This document shows positions 56,207 through 64,000 of a stretch of 64,000 nucleotides of DNA, one piece after another. The notes beneath the pieces are model-generated. The model was not told where the DNA came from, ran no database searches, and saw only the letters and a list, made by a program, of their open reading frames with translations. How positions within the stretch are numbered: the first letter of the stretch is position 1; each line of letters starts with the position of its first letter. Position numbers and translations under genes: made by a program. The stretch is from Bifidobacterium sp. (GTDB taxonomy: Bacteria; Actinomycetota; Actinomycetes; Actinomycetales; Bifidobacteriaceae): NCBI RefSeq assembly GCF_022647885.1, contig NZ_JALCLM010000001.1:558001-622000 (forward strand), given 5' to 3'.

Positions 56207-57745
56207 TTATTGTTTAGTGATATTCCACAGGGGCAGGTAAGCACTAGTCCTATTCACAGGGACTCCCGCAAGATTGTTGCTGTATGCCGTCACTGGCACT
56301 TTCATAAACAGCCATTCTGCTGGTGAACCTTCAGACACTGCTCTTGCGTAGGCTTTGAGCTCCTGAGAATATTCATCATTGTTGATTGCTGATTGAGCTT
56401 TCTGATAATGATCTTGTGCGCTGGGGCTATCAAATTTGGTGATGGATTTGGATGGGTCAGCATAACTACCTGCATCAGTTGCGGACGATGTGGTGAGTAT
56501 CGTCATATCAAAAGCACGTTGTGACTTAACTTGCTGTTGCCATGTGGCATCATTCACCATGGTTGCGGTTACAGGTATGCCGCCCTTGGCCAATTCTGTT
56601 TTGATGAGTTGCCCAAGCTGTTCCCCGTAAGATTCGGGATAGACCAAGCGCAAGCTGCCCGAATAATATGAAGGAGGGAAATAAGCGGCAAGAGCTGCGC
56701 CCTTATTGATATCTAAGGGAAATAGTCCTGTGAGATCTTCGTAACCTGTGTCCAAAGGACTGAAAGGTCCAGCGATGGCGGCGCCAAGACCTTGTTGAGA
56801 TTGAACAATTTCGGAATCATTAACGAGATATCGAATCGCTTGCCGGAGTCGTTGGTCTGAAAGTACAGAACTGGTATCTGTATTGAAAGCTAGAATTACA
56901 GATTCTTGGCTTAATCCGGTGCTAACGCTAAGAGCAGCGTTGCTTTTTGCTGCCTGCAAACCAGTCGCATCAAGCGGAGTTGCTATATCCACATCCCCTG
57001 ACTCCAACGCTTGCGACAATAGCTTGGCATCTGCATAATATTTCAGCGTAATATTGTCGGTTTTAGGCGCGGAAGCCCAATAGTTAGTATTTTTAGAGAG
57101 CTTAAGGCTGGAATCCTTATTCCAATCAGATACCTCATATGGGCCTGAGCCTACAGCCTGCGTGGAGTAGTTAATCTTAGCTTCTTGATCATAGACAATC
57201 CCGGCTCTGGTAGAGAGAGCCTCTAATAAGTTCGGTGCTGGCGATGCCACAGTAATACGAACGGTGCGGGCATCCTCCTCATCAACAGCACTGATTAAAG
57301 AAAGCTCGTCGGCCCCTTGATATTTTTTCGTTATCGTCTGTTGTAACGACCAGACAACATCTCGTGCGTCCAGTGTGTGCCCGTTGCTAAAGCGGATATT
57401 GCTGTTGAGGTGGAAAGTGTAGTGCAAACCATCCTTCGAAAGATCCCAAGACCGAGCTAGACCAGCTTCTGGAACATTTTTTTCACTACTGCCAACTAAA
57501 GTCTGATATACATTGCCAAGCAAAGCTTGATTGATAGCGTTACCCTGTTCGCTGCGTATATCCAGCGATTGTGGAGCGGTGAGTGTTCCTACGTTGACGT
57601 TTGCATCCGAAACAACAAGATTGCCAGCTAAGATGCTCCGATGATTGAGTAGTGACCATCCGACCCAAGTGATCGCGCTCAAAGCAATAAGCGCAACAAG
57701 GAACATGACGGCAGATTTCCAAGAAGCCTGTTCTGTTCTCTTCAT
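56207..57745 (-). CDS. Orphan family 5 substrate-binding protein, membrane-anchored
   Basis: A 512-residue protein from ATG 57745 (a TTG at 57778 overlaps the nth stop). A basic N-terminus and one hydrophobic helix (about residues 11-33) precede an extracytoplasmic family 5 solute-binding domain with NVYQTLVGSSEKNVPEAGLA (about 78-97), YTFHLNSNIRFSNG (about 108-121), VGSGPYEVSDW (about 196-206) and NDSEIVQSQQGL. Relatives bind oligopeptides or nickel. There is no lipobox Cys, so it is held by the helix rather than a lipid, and no permease or ATPase genes are adjacent. Confidence 0.82.
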   Translation of the reverse strand: MKRTEQASWKSAVMFLVALIALSAITWVGWSLLNHRSILAGNLVVSDANVNVGTLTAPQSLDIRSEQGNAINQALLGNVYQTLVGSSEKNVPEAGLARSWDLSKDGLHYTFHLNSNIRFSNGHTLDARDVVWSLQQTITKKYQGADELSLISAVDEEDARTVRITVASPAPNLLEALSTRAGIVYDQEAKINYSTQAVGSGPYEVSDWNKDSSLKLSKNTNYWASAPKTDNITLKYYADAKLLSQALESGDVDIATPLDATGLQAAKSNAALSVSTGLSQESVILAFNTDTSSVLSDQRLRQAIRYLVNDSEIVQSQQGLGAAIAGPFSPLDTGYEDLTGLFPLDINKGAALAAYFPPSYYSGSLRLVYPESYGEQLGQLIKTELAKGGIPVTATMVNDATWQQQVKSQRAFDMTILTTSSATDAGSYADPSKSITKFDSPSAQDHYQKAQSAINNDEYSQELKAYARAVSEGSPAEWLFMKVPVTAYSNNLAGVPVNRTSAYLPLWNITKQ

Positions 57746-57774
57746 ACTTACGAGTCTATAGTCTGGGCATGTCT

Positions 57775-58449
57775 TCAATCAGACGAGATGACTTCCGCGC
57801 TTGGGCAAGTATTCGCTAGGGGACAGCGTTGACATTCGGGTTTTCGTGCATGACATATGGCTCTTCCATGAAGGATAAGCCGATGAGATAGATCAGTCCA
57901 GGTCTCGGGAGGAAAGTATGAGGTTATCTCATGCTCAATGTGTACAGGATCAGGATGAGGCGTTTTCCAGTCTCGCCGCCAACGCAATCTGCGAGTAAGG
58001 CGGATGACGTGGGTATCCACAGGGAACCCAGGGATCTTAAAAGCGTTGCCTAACACTACATTTGCTGTTTTCCGGCCAACCCCAGGCAAACTGGTAAGCT
58101 CATCCATCGTTTTAGGAACTACCCCATTGAATTGAGTTTCCAAGATATTGCCAAGACCAATAAGGTGTTTAGCTTTGGCATGGTAAAACCCCGTGGAATG
58201 AATGATATCTTCAAGTTCGGAAGGGTTGGCTTCACTCAGAGATTTGGCAGTAGGGTAGGTGTCGAATAGTTCAGGCGTAACCAGATTGACGCGAACATCT
58301 GTGGTCTGTGCACTGAGTACTGTGGCCACAAGCAGTTGCAGCGGAGTCGAGAAATCGAGAGCACAACGCGGAGCAGGGTACAAGACACAGAGCTTGTCGT
58401 ATTCCTCATGCATTCGAGACAGTCGATGAGTATTGCTTTCTCTAGCCAT
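57775..58449 (-). CDS. nth: Endonuclease III
   Basis: A 224-residue base-excision repair glycosylase. It has the helix-hairpin-helix LPGVGRKTANVVLGNAF (about residues 124-140) with the catalytic Lys, FPVDTHVIRLTRRL (about 145-158) with the catalytic Asp, and the C-terminal 4Fe-4S cluster site C-X6-C-X2-C-X5-C (CHARKPECQRCPLANTC, about 198-214). It removes oxidised pyrimidines and nicks abasic sites. The next gene begins at its end with almost no gap, so the two may be co-transcribed. Confidence 0.95.
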   Translation of the reverse strand: MARESNTHRLSRMHEEYDKLCVLYPAPRCALDFSTPLQLLVATVLSAQTTDVRVNLVTPELFDTYPTAKSLSEANPSELEDIIHSTGFYHAKAKHLIGLGNILETQFNGVVPKTMDELTSLPGVGRKTANVVLGNAFKIPGFPVDTHVIRLTRRLRWRRDWKTPHPDPVHIEHEITSYFPPETWTDLSHRLILHGRAICHARKPECQRCPLANTCPSAEVISSD

Positions 58450-58487
58450 AGCTCACCTCACTGAGTCCTGGAACGTACCATGCGGCA

Positions 58488-59261
58488 CTATTCTTGCTTG
58501 TGCACATCGTTATCAGGCAATGAAGCGATAGCCTGAGCTCTCGCTACATCTTCTTGGAGATCACCCTCTGGAGGGTCAAAACGATATCCAACATTGCGGA
58601 CTGTGCCAATAAGATGCTCGTACTCCCCACCGAGCTTGGCGCGAAGACGGCGGATATGCACGTCAACGGTTCTTGTACCGCCGTAATAGTCATAGCCCCA
58701 TACCTCTTGAAGAAGCTGAGCGCGAGTGAATACTCTGCTGGGATGTTGAACCAAGTATTTCAACAGTTCGAACTCTTTGTATGCCAAATCAATTGGGCGG
58801 CCATGAAGGCTGGCTGTGTATCCGTTGGTATCAACAAGCAAATCTCCAGATCTGATTTGCCCATCAATCCCTTCAATCGCAGTACTGGATGGGGTAGTGG
58901 AATCGGTAATTGAATTGCCTCGTTCGGACACTAATCGCAGTCGTGCCTCAACTTCCGCAGGAGAAGCTGAAGAGACCACGACATCACTGACTCCCCACTG
59001 TGAATTCACTACAGTGAAGCCCCCCTCAGTGAGCACGAGCATAATCGGTGTAGACAATCCTGAGGCATGAATGAGACGGCACAGTGTTTTGGCCGTAGCC
59101 AAGTCATCTCGTGCGTCCAAAAATAGGATTGTATTTTCTGGCATTTTTACCAGAGACGCTGCATCCATCGGTAACACGCGCACGCGATGGGAAAGCAGCG
59201 CAAGCGAAGGTAACACGGTTGCGGGATCACCCGCAAACGTCATCAACGTCAAGTCGGTCAC
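58488..59261 (-). CDS. glnR: GlnR-type orphan response regulator
   Basis: A 257-residue regulator (GTG 59261 after AAAGGGGA; an ATG at 59312 is the alternative). The receiver-like part (about residues 1-115) has VLPSLALLSHRVRVLP, ILFLDARDDLATAKTLCRL, VLTEGGFTVVNSQWGVSD and PAEVEARLRL, all in line with GlnR of actinomycetes. The winged-helix part (about 140-238) has DLAYKEFELLKYLVQHPSRV, FTRAQLLQEVWGYDYYGGTR and IGTVRNVGYRF. The N-terminal acidic pair and the conserved Lys of true receivers are absent, as in GlnR, which acts without a kinase. It should control nitrogen genes; its targets are not in view. Confidence 0.88.
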   Translation of the reverse strand: MTDLTLMTFAGDPATVLPSLALLSHRVRVLPMDAASLVKMPENTILFLDARDDLATAKTLCRLIHASGLSTPIMLVLTEGGFTVVNSQWGVSDVVVSSASPAEVEARLRLVSERGNSITDSTTPSSTAIEGIDGQIRSGDLLVDTNGYTASLHGRPIDLAYKEFELLKYLVQHPSRVFTRAQLLQEVWGYDYYGGTRTVDVHIRRLRAKLGGEYEHLIGTVRNVGYRFDPPEGDLQEDVARAQAIASLPDNDVHKQE

Positions 59262-59439
59262 GCCGGTTCCCCTTTGAGATAAAGTCTGATTGCTGACAAT
59301 GTTGTGTTTCATTGTACAGTCGCAGAAGTGATTGCTTTATTTTGTAATAGTAGTTGTGGACACTGCGCGCTAGATTGAAGTTTGGCAGGCTCTGAAGAAG
59401 AGGCTTTCAAGGGCATTTGCGAGATCGAAGGATGTGGTT

Positions 59440-60180
59440 ATGAGCGGTAAAGACGTGCAAGAATCGGCTGACCGAGTATCAGGCACAGCTAAAGGCGTGG
59501 TTGCTGTTCAGCTTGCCGCATACGTGGTACTGGTGGTTTCAGCGGGACTGCTGTCATTGTGGTCTTCAACTGCAGTGGTATTGATTTGGATTGTGTTGGT
59601 GGCTGTTGGACTGCTTGGGGTGATGCTGTACTGGTGGCCCTTTGATGATACTGCCACAACAAGCTTGGTTGAGCGAGCAGTTTCGGGTGTCACAGGTATC
59701 TGTGCGTTCGTAGCTGCAGCATACACTGCACCGCGTGTTGCTGATATGCCTGAGGGTAGTACTGCAAAGACTTCTTTGACATCGTGGGCTATTGTTTTTG
59801 GAATATTGATCACTGTCCTAGTGGTTGTTGGGTTCATCACTCAGATGATGCGTCGGGTGCGCTCGCATTTGATTACATCGCTGTCGCATGCAGTTTTTGG
59901 AGGAATTGCTTGTGTATCAGCAGCTGGATGGTCTTTTCTGCCAGTGATGATTGCCATTGCCAAATCTGCGCAAGGGCTAAAGCATATTGTTGGCATCGTG
60001 TTAGTAATTTTGGTGGTGTTGGTCATACTGCTATCCATGGGCGCGGCTGCTACATCGTGGTGGCGTGAAGACAACAGGGGAGATTCACGCACTCGAGTGG
60101 GTATCGCCATGTTACCGGTAATGATTGGCGGAATAGCTGTCTATATGGCTACATTGGCATGCTACTTTTTGGTGTTCTAA
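59440..60180 (+). CDS. Uncharacterised seven-helix membrane protein
   Basis: A 246-residue protein from ATG 59440, seven bases after GAAGGA. Seven hydrophobic segments are predicted (about residues 18-40, 43-66, 82-97, 114-136, 149-175, 181-205 and 221-243), with short loops, a WWPFDD motif after the second helix and WWREDNRGDSRTR before the last. No charged or catalytic motif inside the helices points to a function and I do not recognise the family. It runs opposite to ppa, convergent across the hairpin at 60273-60314, and divergent from glnR. Confidence 0.7.
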   Translation: MSGKDVQESADRVSGTAKGVVAVQLAAYVVLVVSAGLLSLWSSTAVVLIWIVLVAVGLLGVMLYWWPFDDTATTSLVERAVSGVTGICAFVAAAYTAPRVADMPEGSTAKTSLTSWAIVFGILITVLVVVGFITQMMRRVRSHLITSLSHAVFGGIACVSAAGWSFLPVMIAIAKSAQGLKHIVGIVLVILVVLVILLSMGAAATSWWREDNRGDSRTRVGIAMLPVMIGGIAVYMATLACYFLVF

Positions 60181-60272
60181 TCGCAGATTTGAACTTTTCA
60201 GATTCTTCGGAAGAGTGGACTAGGTATATTTCAGCCTCACGCAAGGTGTAGCGAATTCCTGTAGGAAGAATG

Positions 60273-60314
60273 GCAGTGGGGGTGCATAACGACGTTGTTA
60301 TGCACCCCCACTGC
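60273..60314. terminator. 18-bp perfect hairpin between the membrane protein gene and ppa
   Basis: GCAGTGGGGGTGCATAAC (60273-60290) and its exact inverse complement at 60297-60314 with a 6-base loop. A direct repeat ACTGCGTGGATT overlaps its right end and recurs 15 bases on. Confidence 0.75.
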
Positions 60315-60357
60315 GTGGATTTTACTGCGTGGATTCTGTGTGACGTATCCTATTATT

Positions 60358-60852
60358 CTACTGCTCTGAGGCGGCTAAGCGCTCAATAGCCTTCTTGATT
60401 TCAGTCTTGGCAGCTGCAGCGTCTGTCCAGAAGTCACCAGGCATAACTTCTTTGCCTGGCTCCAGTGCCTTGTATTGCTCAAAGAAATGTTTGATTTCAG
60501 CTTTATGGAAGTCTGACACATCAGACACGTCTTTGATATCGTCGAAACGAACATCGGCGGGAACACAGAGAACCTTATCGTCCCCACCAGCCTCATCGAC
60601 CATGTGGTAGAGGCCAACTGCGCGACATTCGATGACGCAGCCTGGGAATACCGAGTTTGGAATCATTACAAGAGCGTCTAATGGATCGCCATCCTCACCA
60701 AGAGTGCCTTCGATGTAACCGTAATCATCTGGATAACCCATGGAAGTGAAGAGGGTACGATCCAACTTAATGCGGCCGCTTTCATGGTCAACTTCGTATT
60801 TATTGCGTGAACCCCTTGGGATTTCAACGACCACATCGAATGTTTCAGCCAT
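60358..60852 (-). CDS. ppa: Inorganic pyrophosphatase
   Basis: A 164-residue soluble family I enzyme. Metal and substrate residues: [17 protein letters not shown] (about residues 10-26), [26 protein letters not shown] begins near 38 (DYGYIEGT and the Asp triad DGDPLDA), and [15 protein letters not shown] (about 98-112). It splits pyrophosphate released by biosynthesis. Size and order are normal for the actinobacterial form. A GGAGACG site precedes the ATG. Confidence 0.96.
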   Translation of the reverse strand: MAETFDVVVEIPRGSRNKYEVDHESGRIKLDRTLFTSMGYPDDYGYIEGTLGEDGDPLDALVMIPNSVFPGCVIECRAVGLYHMVDEAGGDDKVLCVPADVRFDDIKDVSDVSDFHKAEIKHFFEQYKALEPGKEVMPGDFWTDAAAAKTEIKKAIERLAASEQ

Positions 60853-60959
60853 GTCGTCTCCTTGACGTGAATAAGTTAATACTTAACTAGAACCACAATA
60901 CCCGCTGTCCAAGAAGGGAACGGGTATGAGTTCGAATATGTATCGATGTATCTTGAGGG

Positions 60960-63143
60960 TTATTGCTGACTTGTGCTTACCGAAAGGATATGTGCCACAT
61001 CAGCCCATGGGGCCAAAGAAACGTAATCGTTGCCATTCCAGTTAAAGTCGCGCCCACTCAATTCATCATGCATATATAGGCTCTGACCATTAGTGAAGCC
61101 AAAATCAGCAGGGTCCCAGTGCACGCCAGAAGCATGAGCATTATGACCGTCGAGATTTACCACAACAATGACGGTGTCTGCTTCTTTAGACTCAGTGAAA
61201 TCGGCGGGAATATGTCTGGCGAAAGCAAGAATTGATGGATCATCGGTGCCGAGAATGCTGAGGTTGTGGTAACCGTAGCAGCTCGGATGTCGACGTCGAA
61301 TGTCGTTAAGGGTGCGCAGTAATCCAGAGATGCCAAGGCGGTCAGCATTTCCCCAATCGCGGAGTTTGATTTCGTATTTTTCATTGTCGATTTGTTCTTC
61401 GAAACCTGGACGCTGGCGGTTCTCAATGAGTTCGAAACCGTTATAAATTCCCCAGCTAGCTGATCCCATTGCAGCAAGCACAGCACGAACTGCATGGCCA
61501 GCGATGCCATTGTCGCGCAAATAATCAGTGAGTATGTCAGGGGTGGTTGGCCAGAAGGAATTGTGCTGATAATAGGCGACATCGCTGTTGCTAAGTGTGA
61601 GATACTCAGCAAGCTCTTCTTTAGTGTTGCGCCAAGGGAAATAGCAGTGGGATTGTGTGAAGCCTACGTAACTCAGGGCCAGCATCATGCCAGGACGGGT
61701 GAATGCTTCAGCAAGGAATAATATTTCGGGGTGTCGTTTATTGATGGCAGCAATTACATCTTGCCAAAAACGTACCGGTTTGGTGTGCGGGTTATCAATC
61801 CTGAAGATACTAACTCCTGCTTCAATCCAAAGTTCAAGAATCCTGATGACTTCTCGTTCGATACCAGGCATATCTTCATCAAAATCGATAGGGTAAATAT
61901 CTTGATATTTTTTCGGAGGATTCTCAGCGAAGGCTATGCTGCCGTCAGCTTTATGTCGGAACCAGTTTGGATGTTCGTTGACCCAAGGATGATCCGGTGA
62001 GCATTGCAATGCGAAGTCCAAAGCAATTTCTAGTCCTAGACGATGAGCGGAGTCACAGAATTGCCGAAAATCATCCATATTCCCCAGTTGAGGATCTACA
62101 GTGTCGTGTCCTCCTTGTGATGAGCCAATGCCAAATGGTGAACCTGGATCATTGGGGCCAGCGATAAGAGCATTGTTGCGGCCTTTACGATTAGTCTGCC
62201 CAATTGGGAAAATGGGGGGCAGATAGACAATGTCGAAGCCTTCCTTCTGGGCACGTTCCAAACCGCTTATTGCAGTTTGCAGAGTTCCTTGAACGATGTT
62301 ATGAGTTTTGGGATCAAGGTAAGCTCCTTCTGAGCGAGGGAAAAACTGATACCAGGATGCAAAGCTCGACTTTGGTCGTTGAACTTGCAGTGTTTTTGGT
62401 CGGCTTGAGGATATACCAGTTCGCAGTGGATTGCTCAGGTGCAGTCTATGAATCTCTGGGGTATCTGCTGCTTGGAAGCGCTGCGTGATATCCAAAGTAT
62501 TGTCCGAAAGTGTTTCACAGGCTTTGAGCAAATGTTTCTTGGCTCTGGCGCCCAGTGCAGCATCAACGCTATTGGCCCACTGGCGCAGTATCGCCGCTCC
62601 TTCATCTAAAACATTAGCGATATCATCGTTCACCTGCACCTTAATAGTCGCATCATGCAGCCAGAGAGCATAAGGGTCTTCCCACCCCTCGATAGTGATA
62701 CTCCACAGTCCTAGTTGTCGGCGTATGGATGTGAAGCCGGATTCCCAAGGATTCACCGCGCTGTGTTTACCTGCTTGCAACTGTGCAGACCATCGATCAA
62801 GACCTGCATTCATGCATTGCATAGGCCGACGTTGAACAACGCGGCCCTGGGGGTTACGCAATATGGCAGTGGCCCCCACTTTGGCACGCCCCTCGATAAA
62901 CACCTGTGCACTTACAGTTAGGGGTTCTCCCAGTTCCACGCGCGCTGGGAAATAATCATTTTCACGGCATGGTGTGACGTCGAGAATATTGACACGACCA
63001 AAAAGCTGTGTTGTGTGATCGCTACGGACCTGCTTATTGGTGTTGTGGGCGGTTTTTCGCGTATTGGTGGTCTTTGATGAGGGTGACTTGCCGGATGTCT
63101 TGGGCTGAGCTGTGTGCGCCCCGCTGCGGTGTGGTGCTGTCAT
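60960..63143 (-). CDS. glgE: Maltosyltransferase GlgE
   Basis: A 727-residue GH13 enzyme. A Thr/Ser/Lys-rich N-terminal stretch (about residues 1-45) precedes domain N, then the barrel with WYQFFPRSEG (about 264-273), GFDIVYLPPIFPIG (about 302-315), the nucleophile Asp450 in FRIDNPHTKPVRFW, the acid/base Glu479 in FLAEAFTRPG, and HNSFWPTTPD. These are the GlgE signatures for alpha-1,4-glucan:maltose-1-phosphate maltosyltransferase, which lengthens glucan chains from maltose 1-phosphate (made from trehalose or glycogen precursors). No treS, pep2 or glgB lies in the window. Confidence 0.94.
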   Translation of the reverse strand: MTAPHRSGAHTAQPKTSGKSPSSKTTNTRKTAHNTNKQVRSDHTTQLFGRVNILDVTPCRENDYFPARVELGEPLTVSAQVFIEGRAKVGATAILRNPQGRVVQRRPMQCMNAGLDRWSAQLQAGKHSAVNPWESGFTSIRRQLGLWSITIEGWEDPYALWLHDATIKVQVNDDIANVLDEGAAILRQWANSVDAALGARAKKHLLKACETLSDNTLDITQRFQAADTPEIHRLHLSNPLRTGISSSRPKTLQVQRPKSSFASWYQFFPRSEGAYLDPKTHNIVQGTLQTAISGLERAQKEGFDIVYLPPIFPIGQTNRKGRNNALIAGPNDPGSPFGIGSSQGGHDTVDPQLGNMDDFRQFCDSAHRLGLEIALDFALQCSPDHPWVNEHPNWFRHKADGSIAFAENPPKKYQDIYPIDFDEDMPGIEREVIRILELWIEAGVSIFRIDNPHTKPVRFWQDVIAAINKRHPEILFLAEAFTRPGMMLALSYVGFTQSHCYFPWRNTKEELAEYLTLSNSDVAYYQHNSFWPTTPDILTDYLRDNGIAGHAVRAVLAAMGSASWGIYNGFELIENRQRPGFEEQIDNEKYEIKLRDWGNADRLGISGLLRTLNDIRRRHPSCYGYHNLSILGTDDPSILAFARHIPADFTESKEADTVIVVVNLDGHNAHASGVHWDPADFGFTNGQSLYMHDELSGRDFNWNGNDYVSLAPWADVAHILSVSTSQQ

Positions 63144-63263
63144 ACCACCATTGTATGGAGCATTTGCATATTTGTCGCCAAGCGTTTTACGGATTGTTCA
63201 CTTTTAATAGCCAGCAGTCACCACGCCAATCAAGTAGATGGCAGTGCTCGATGAGATAACACG

Positions 63264-63293
63264 AGTGCCCCGTGGAAATATTCACGGGGCACT
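63264..63293 (-). terminator. 11-bp hairpin after the surface-protein gene
   Basis: AGTGCCCCGTG (63264-63274) and CACGGGGCACT (63283-63293) are exact inverse complements around an 8-base loop, 33 bases beyond the stop of the leftward gene at 63326. Confidence 0.65.
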
Positions 63294-63325
63294 TGTATAG
63301 CGAATTGTATGAGATTAACTTCGCA

Positions 63326-64000
63326 CTAATTCTTCTTCTTCTGATGGATGCTAAACGACAAACCACCGGCAACAAGTAAGAGTAGAGCTACTGCGATAAG
63401 CGATCCTGCACTGACACCGGTATGTGCCAAAACACCGTGTAGGGGCTGTTGCTTGTCTGCTTCCTGCTGTTTGTTCGTTGCTTGGCTAGCATTTGTGCCA
63501 GGTGTAGGTGTAACTGTTGGTTTGGGGGTCTCGCCACCTTGATTGTTTGAATCTTCCTGGCTTAAGGATAGGAAGGGTAGAATCACTTGATCCTTCTTCA
63601 AACTCATGAGCTCTGCCTGACTTTGAGTTCCTGAAATGATGTCAATGGCATTGCTGTCAGTGGTCACACTGTCATGCGCAGCAGTATCTGTGACCTCGCC
63701 GAGTCCGCCACCAAAACGATATTGGTGAACAAACGTTGGGCAAGCATTCAATCCATCCCAGCATTCCTTGCTAAACACCGGTCGCACGTTGCCTATGCCT
63801 TCTGAGTCTTCAGCGCTGCTGAAAATCGAGACTTGGTAAGCTATCTGCTCCAACTTCACCCCATCGAGTGCTGTAGTTGGTACTGACGCCACGATAGCGT
63901 TACCTTGAACGATGCTGAGATTAACGTCTGCTGACTTGCTAGGCTCTTCGCCTAGATTGTAGACTCCGCTCGCATAGCGGGCTCCGTTATTTCGTCCATC
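63326..64000 (-). CDS. Sortase-anchored surface protein, C-terminal end (partial)
   Basis: The right window edge cuts the N-terminus; 224 residues remain. Visible order: a secreted domain with VAYQV-like beta segments and two Cys in VFSKECWDGLNACPTF, a Pro/Thr/Asn/Gln-rich spacer (PKPTVTPTPGTNASQATNKQ), the sorting signal VLAHTG, a hydrophobic helix and a KKK tail. LAHTG fits the LAxTG form used by actinobacterial class E sortases instead of LPxTG. The protein would be covalently held to peptidoglycan. The ligand is unknown; without the N-terminus no domain can be named. Confidence 0.8.
   Translation of the reverse strand, partial: DGRNNGARYASGVYNLGEEPSKSADVNLSIVQGNAIVASVPTTALDGVKLEQIAYQVSIFSSAEDSEGIGNVRPVFSKECWDGLNACPTFVHQYRFGGGLGEVTDTAAHDSVTTDSNAIDIISGTQSQAELMSLKKDQVILPFLSLSQEDSNNQGGETPKPTVTPTPGTNASQATNKQQEADKQQPLHGVLAHTGVSAGSLIAVALLLLVAGGLSFSIHQKKKN

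Overview
The window is chromosomal DNA of an actinobacterium, most likely a member of the Bifidobacteriaceae (Bifidobacterium or a scardovial genus). The reasons are the gene content and order (Tad pilus genes, dnaX-recR, a split aspartokinase, asd, leuA), the actinobacterial types of GlnR, GlgE, LeuA, DUF2469, DUF3152, DUF4244 and DUF5701, a HAIR operator in front of clpB, and a base composition that looks close to half G+C by eye, low for the family. The genus cannot be fixed from sequence alone. I see no prophage, insertion sequence, integrase, CRISPR array or rRNA operon; this is ordinary core genome with a few odd genes.

Layout. 1-2960: the distal part of a Tad/Flp pilus locus (TadA end, TadB, TadC with an apparent frameshift, a DUF4244 Flp-like pilin, TadE, a TadE/G-like protein). 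3120-9104: dnaX-recR, then an aspartate-family block in which aspartokinase is split into a kinase gene and a separate ACT-domain gene, then asd. 9279-17228: a DUF5701 gene, leuA, a class A penicillin-binding protein, ino1, a candidate structured RNA, and glf. 17404-23637: SRP RNA (ffs), a PAP2 phosphatase, and the replication cluster topA-tmk-holB. 23754-31769: PEBP, a C69 dipeptidase, fhs, tRNA-Lys(CTT), an aquaglyceroporin, DUF3152, gluQ and the PLP-binding YggS protein. 31910-36540: DJ-1/PfpI, an FAH-family hydrolase and clpB under a textbook HspR operator. 36709-43775: a P1B-type ATPase relic without catalytic motifs, rmuC, a degenerate PyrE-like protein, a TrmH-type RNA methyltransferase and an ABC exporter pair. 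43870-48730: gatCAB, a GNAT enzyme and DUF2469. 48890-57745: an FAD oxidoreductase, rho, chorismate mutase, valS and an orphan substrate-binding protein. 57775-64000: nth, glnR, an unknown membrane protein, ppa, glgE and the C-terminal end of a sortase-anchored surface protein.

How the genes work together. The Tad genes build a thin Flp-type pilus. dnaX, holB and topA-tmk serve replication. lysC/ACT-asd feed lysine, threonine, methionine and diaminopimelate, and leuA feeds leucine. gatCAB and gluQ act on charged tRNA or on tRNA itself. ino1 and glf supply phosphoinositides and galactofuranose for the envelope, and glgE makes alpha-glucan. Many genes end in long, near-perfect hairpins, several of which serve convergent neighbours; two of the hairpins (12020-12087 and 33511-33571) share sequence and look like copies of one dispersed element.

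I did not find a convincing wholly new multi-gene system. The best leads are the pseudo-ATPase at 36709-38649, the PyrE-like protein that has lost its PRPP loop at 40267-40956, and the 18-bp-closed RNA fold at 15943-16074.
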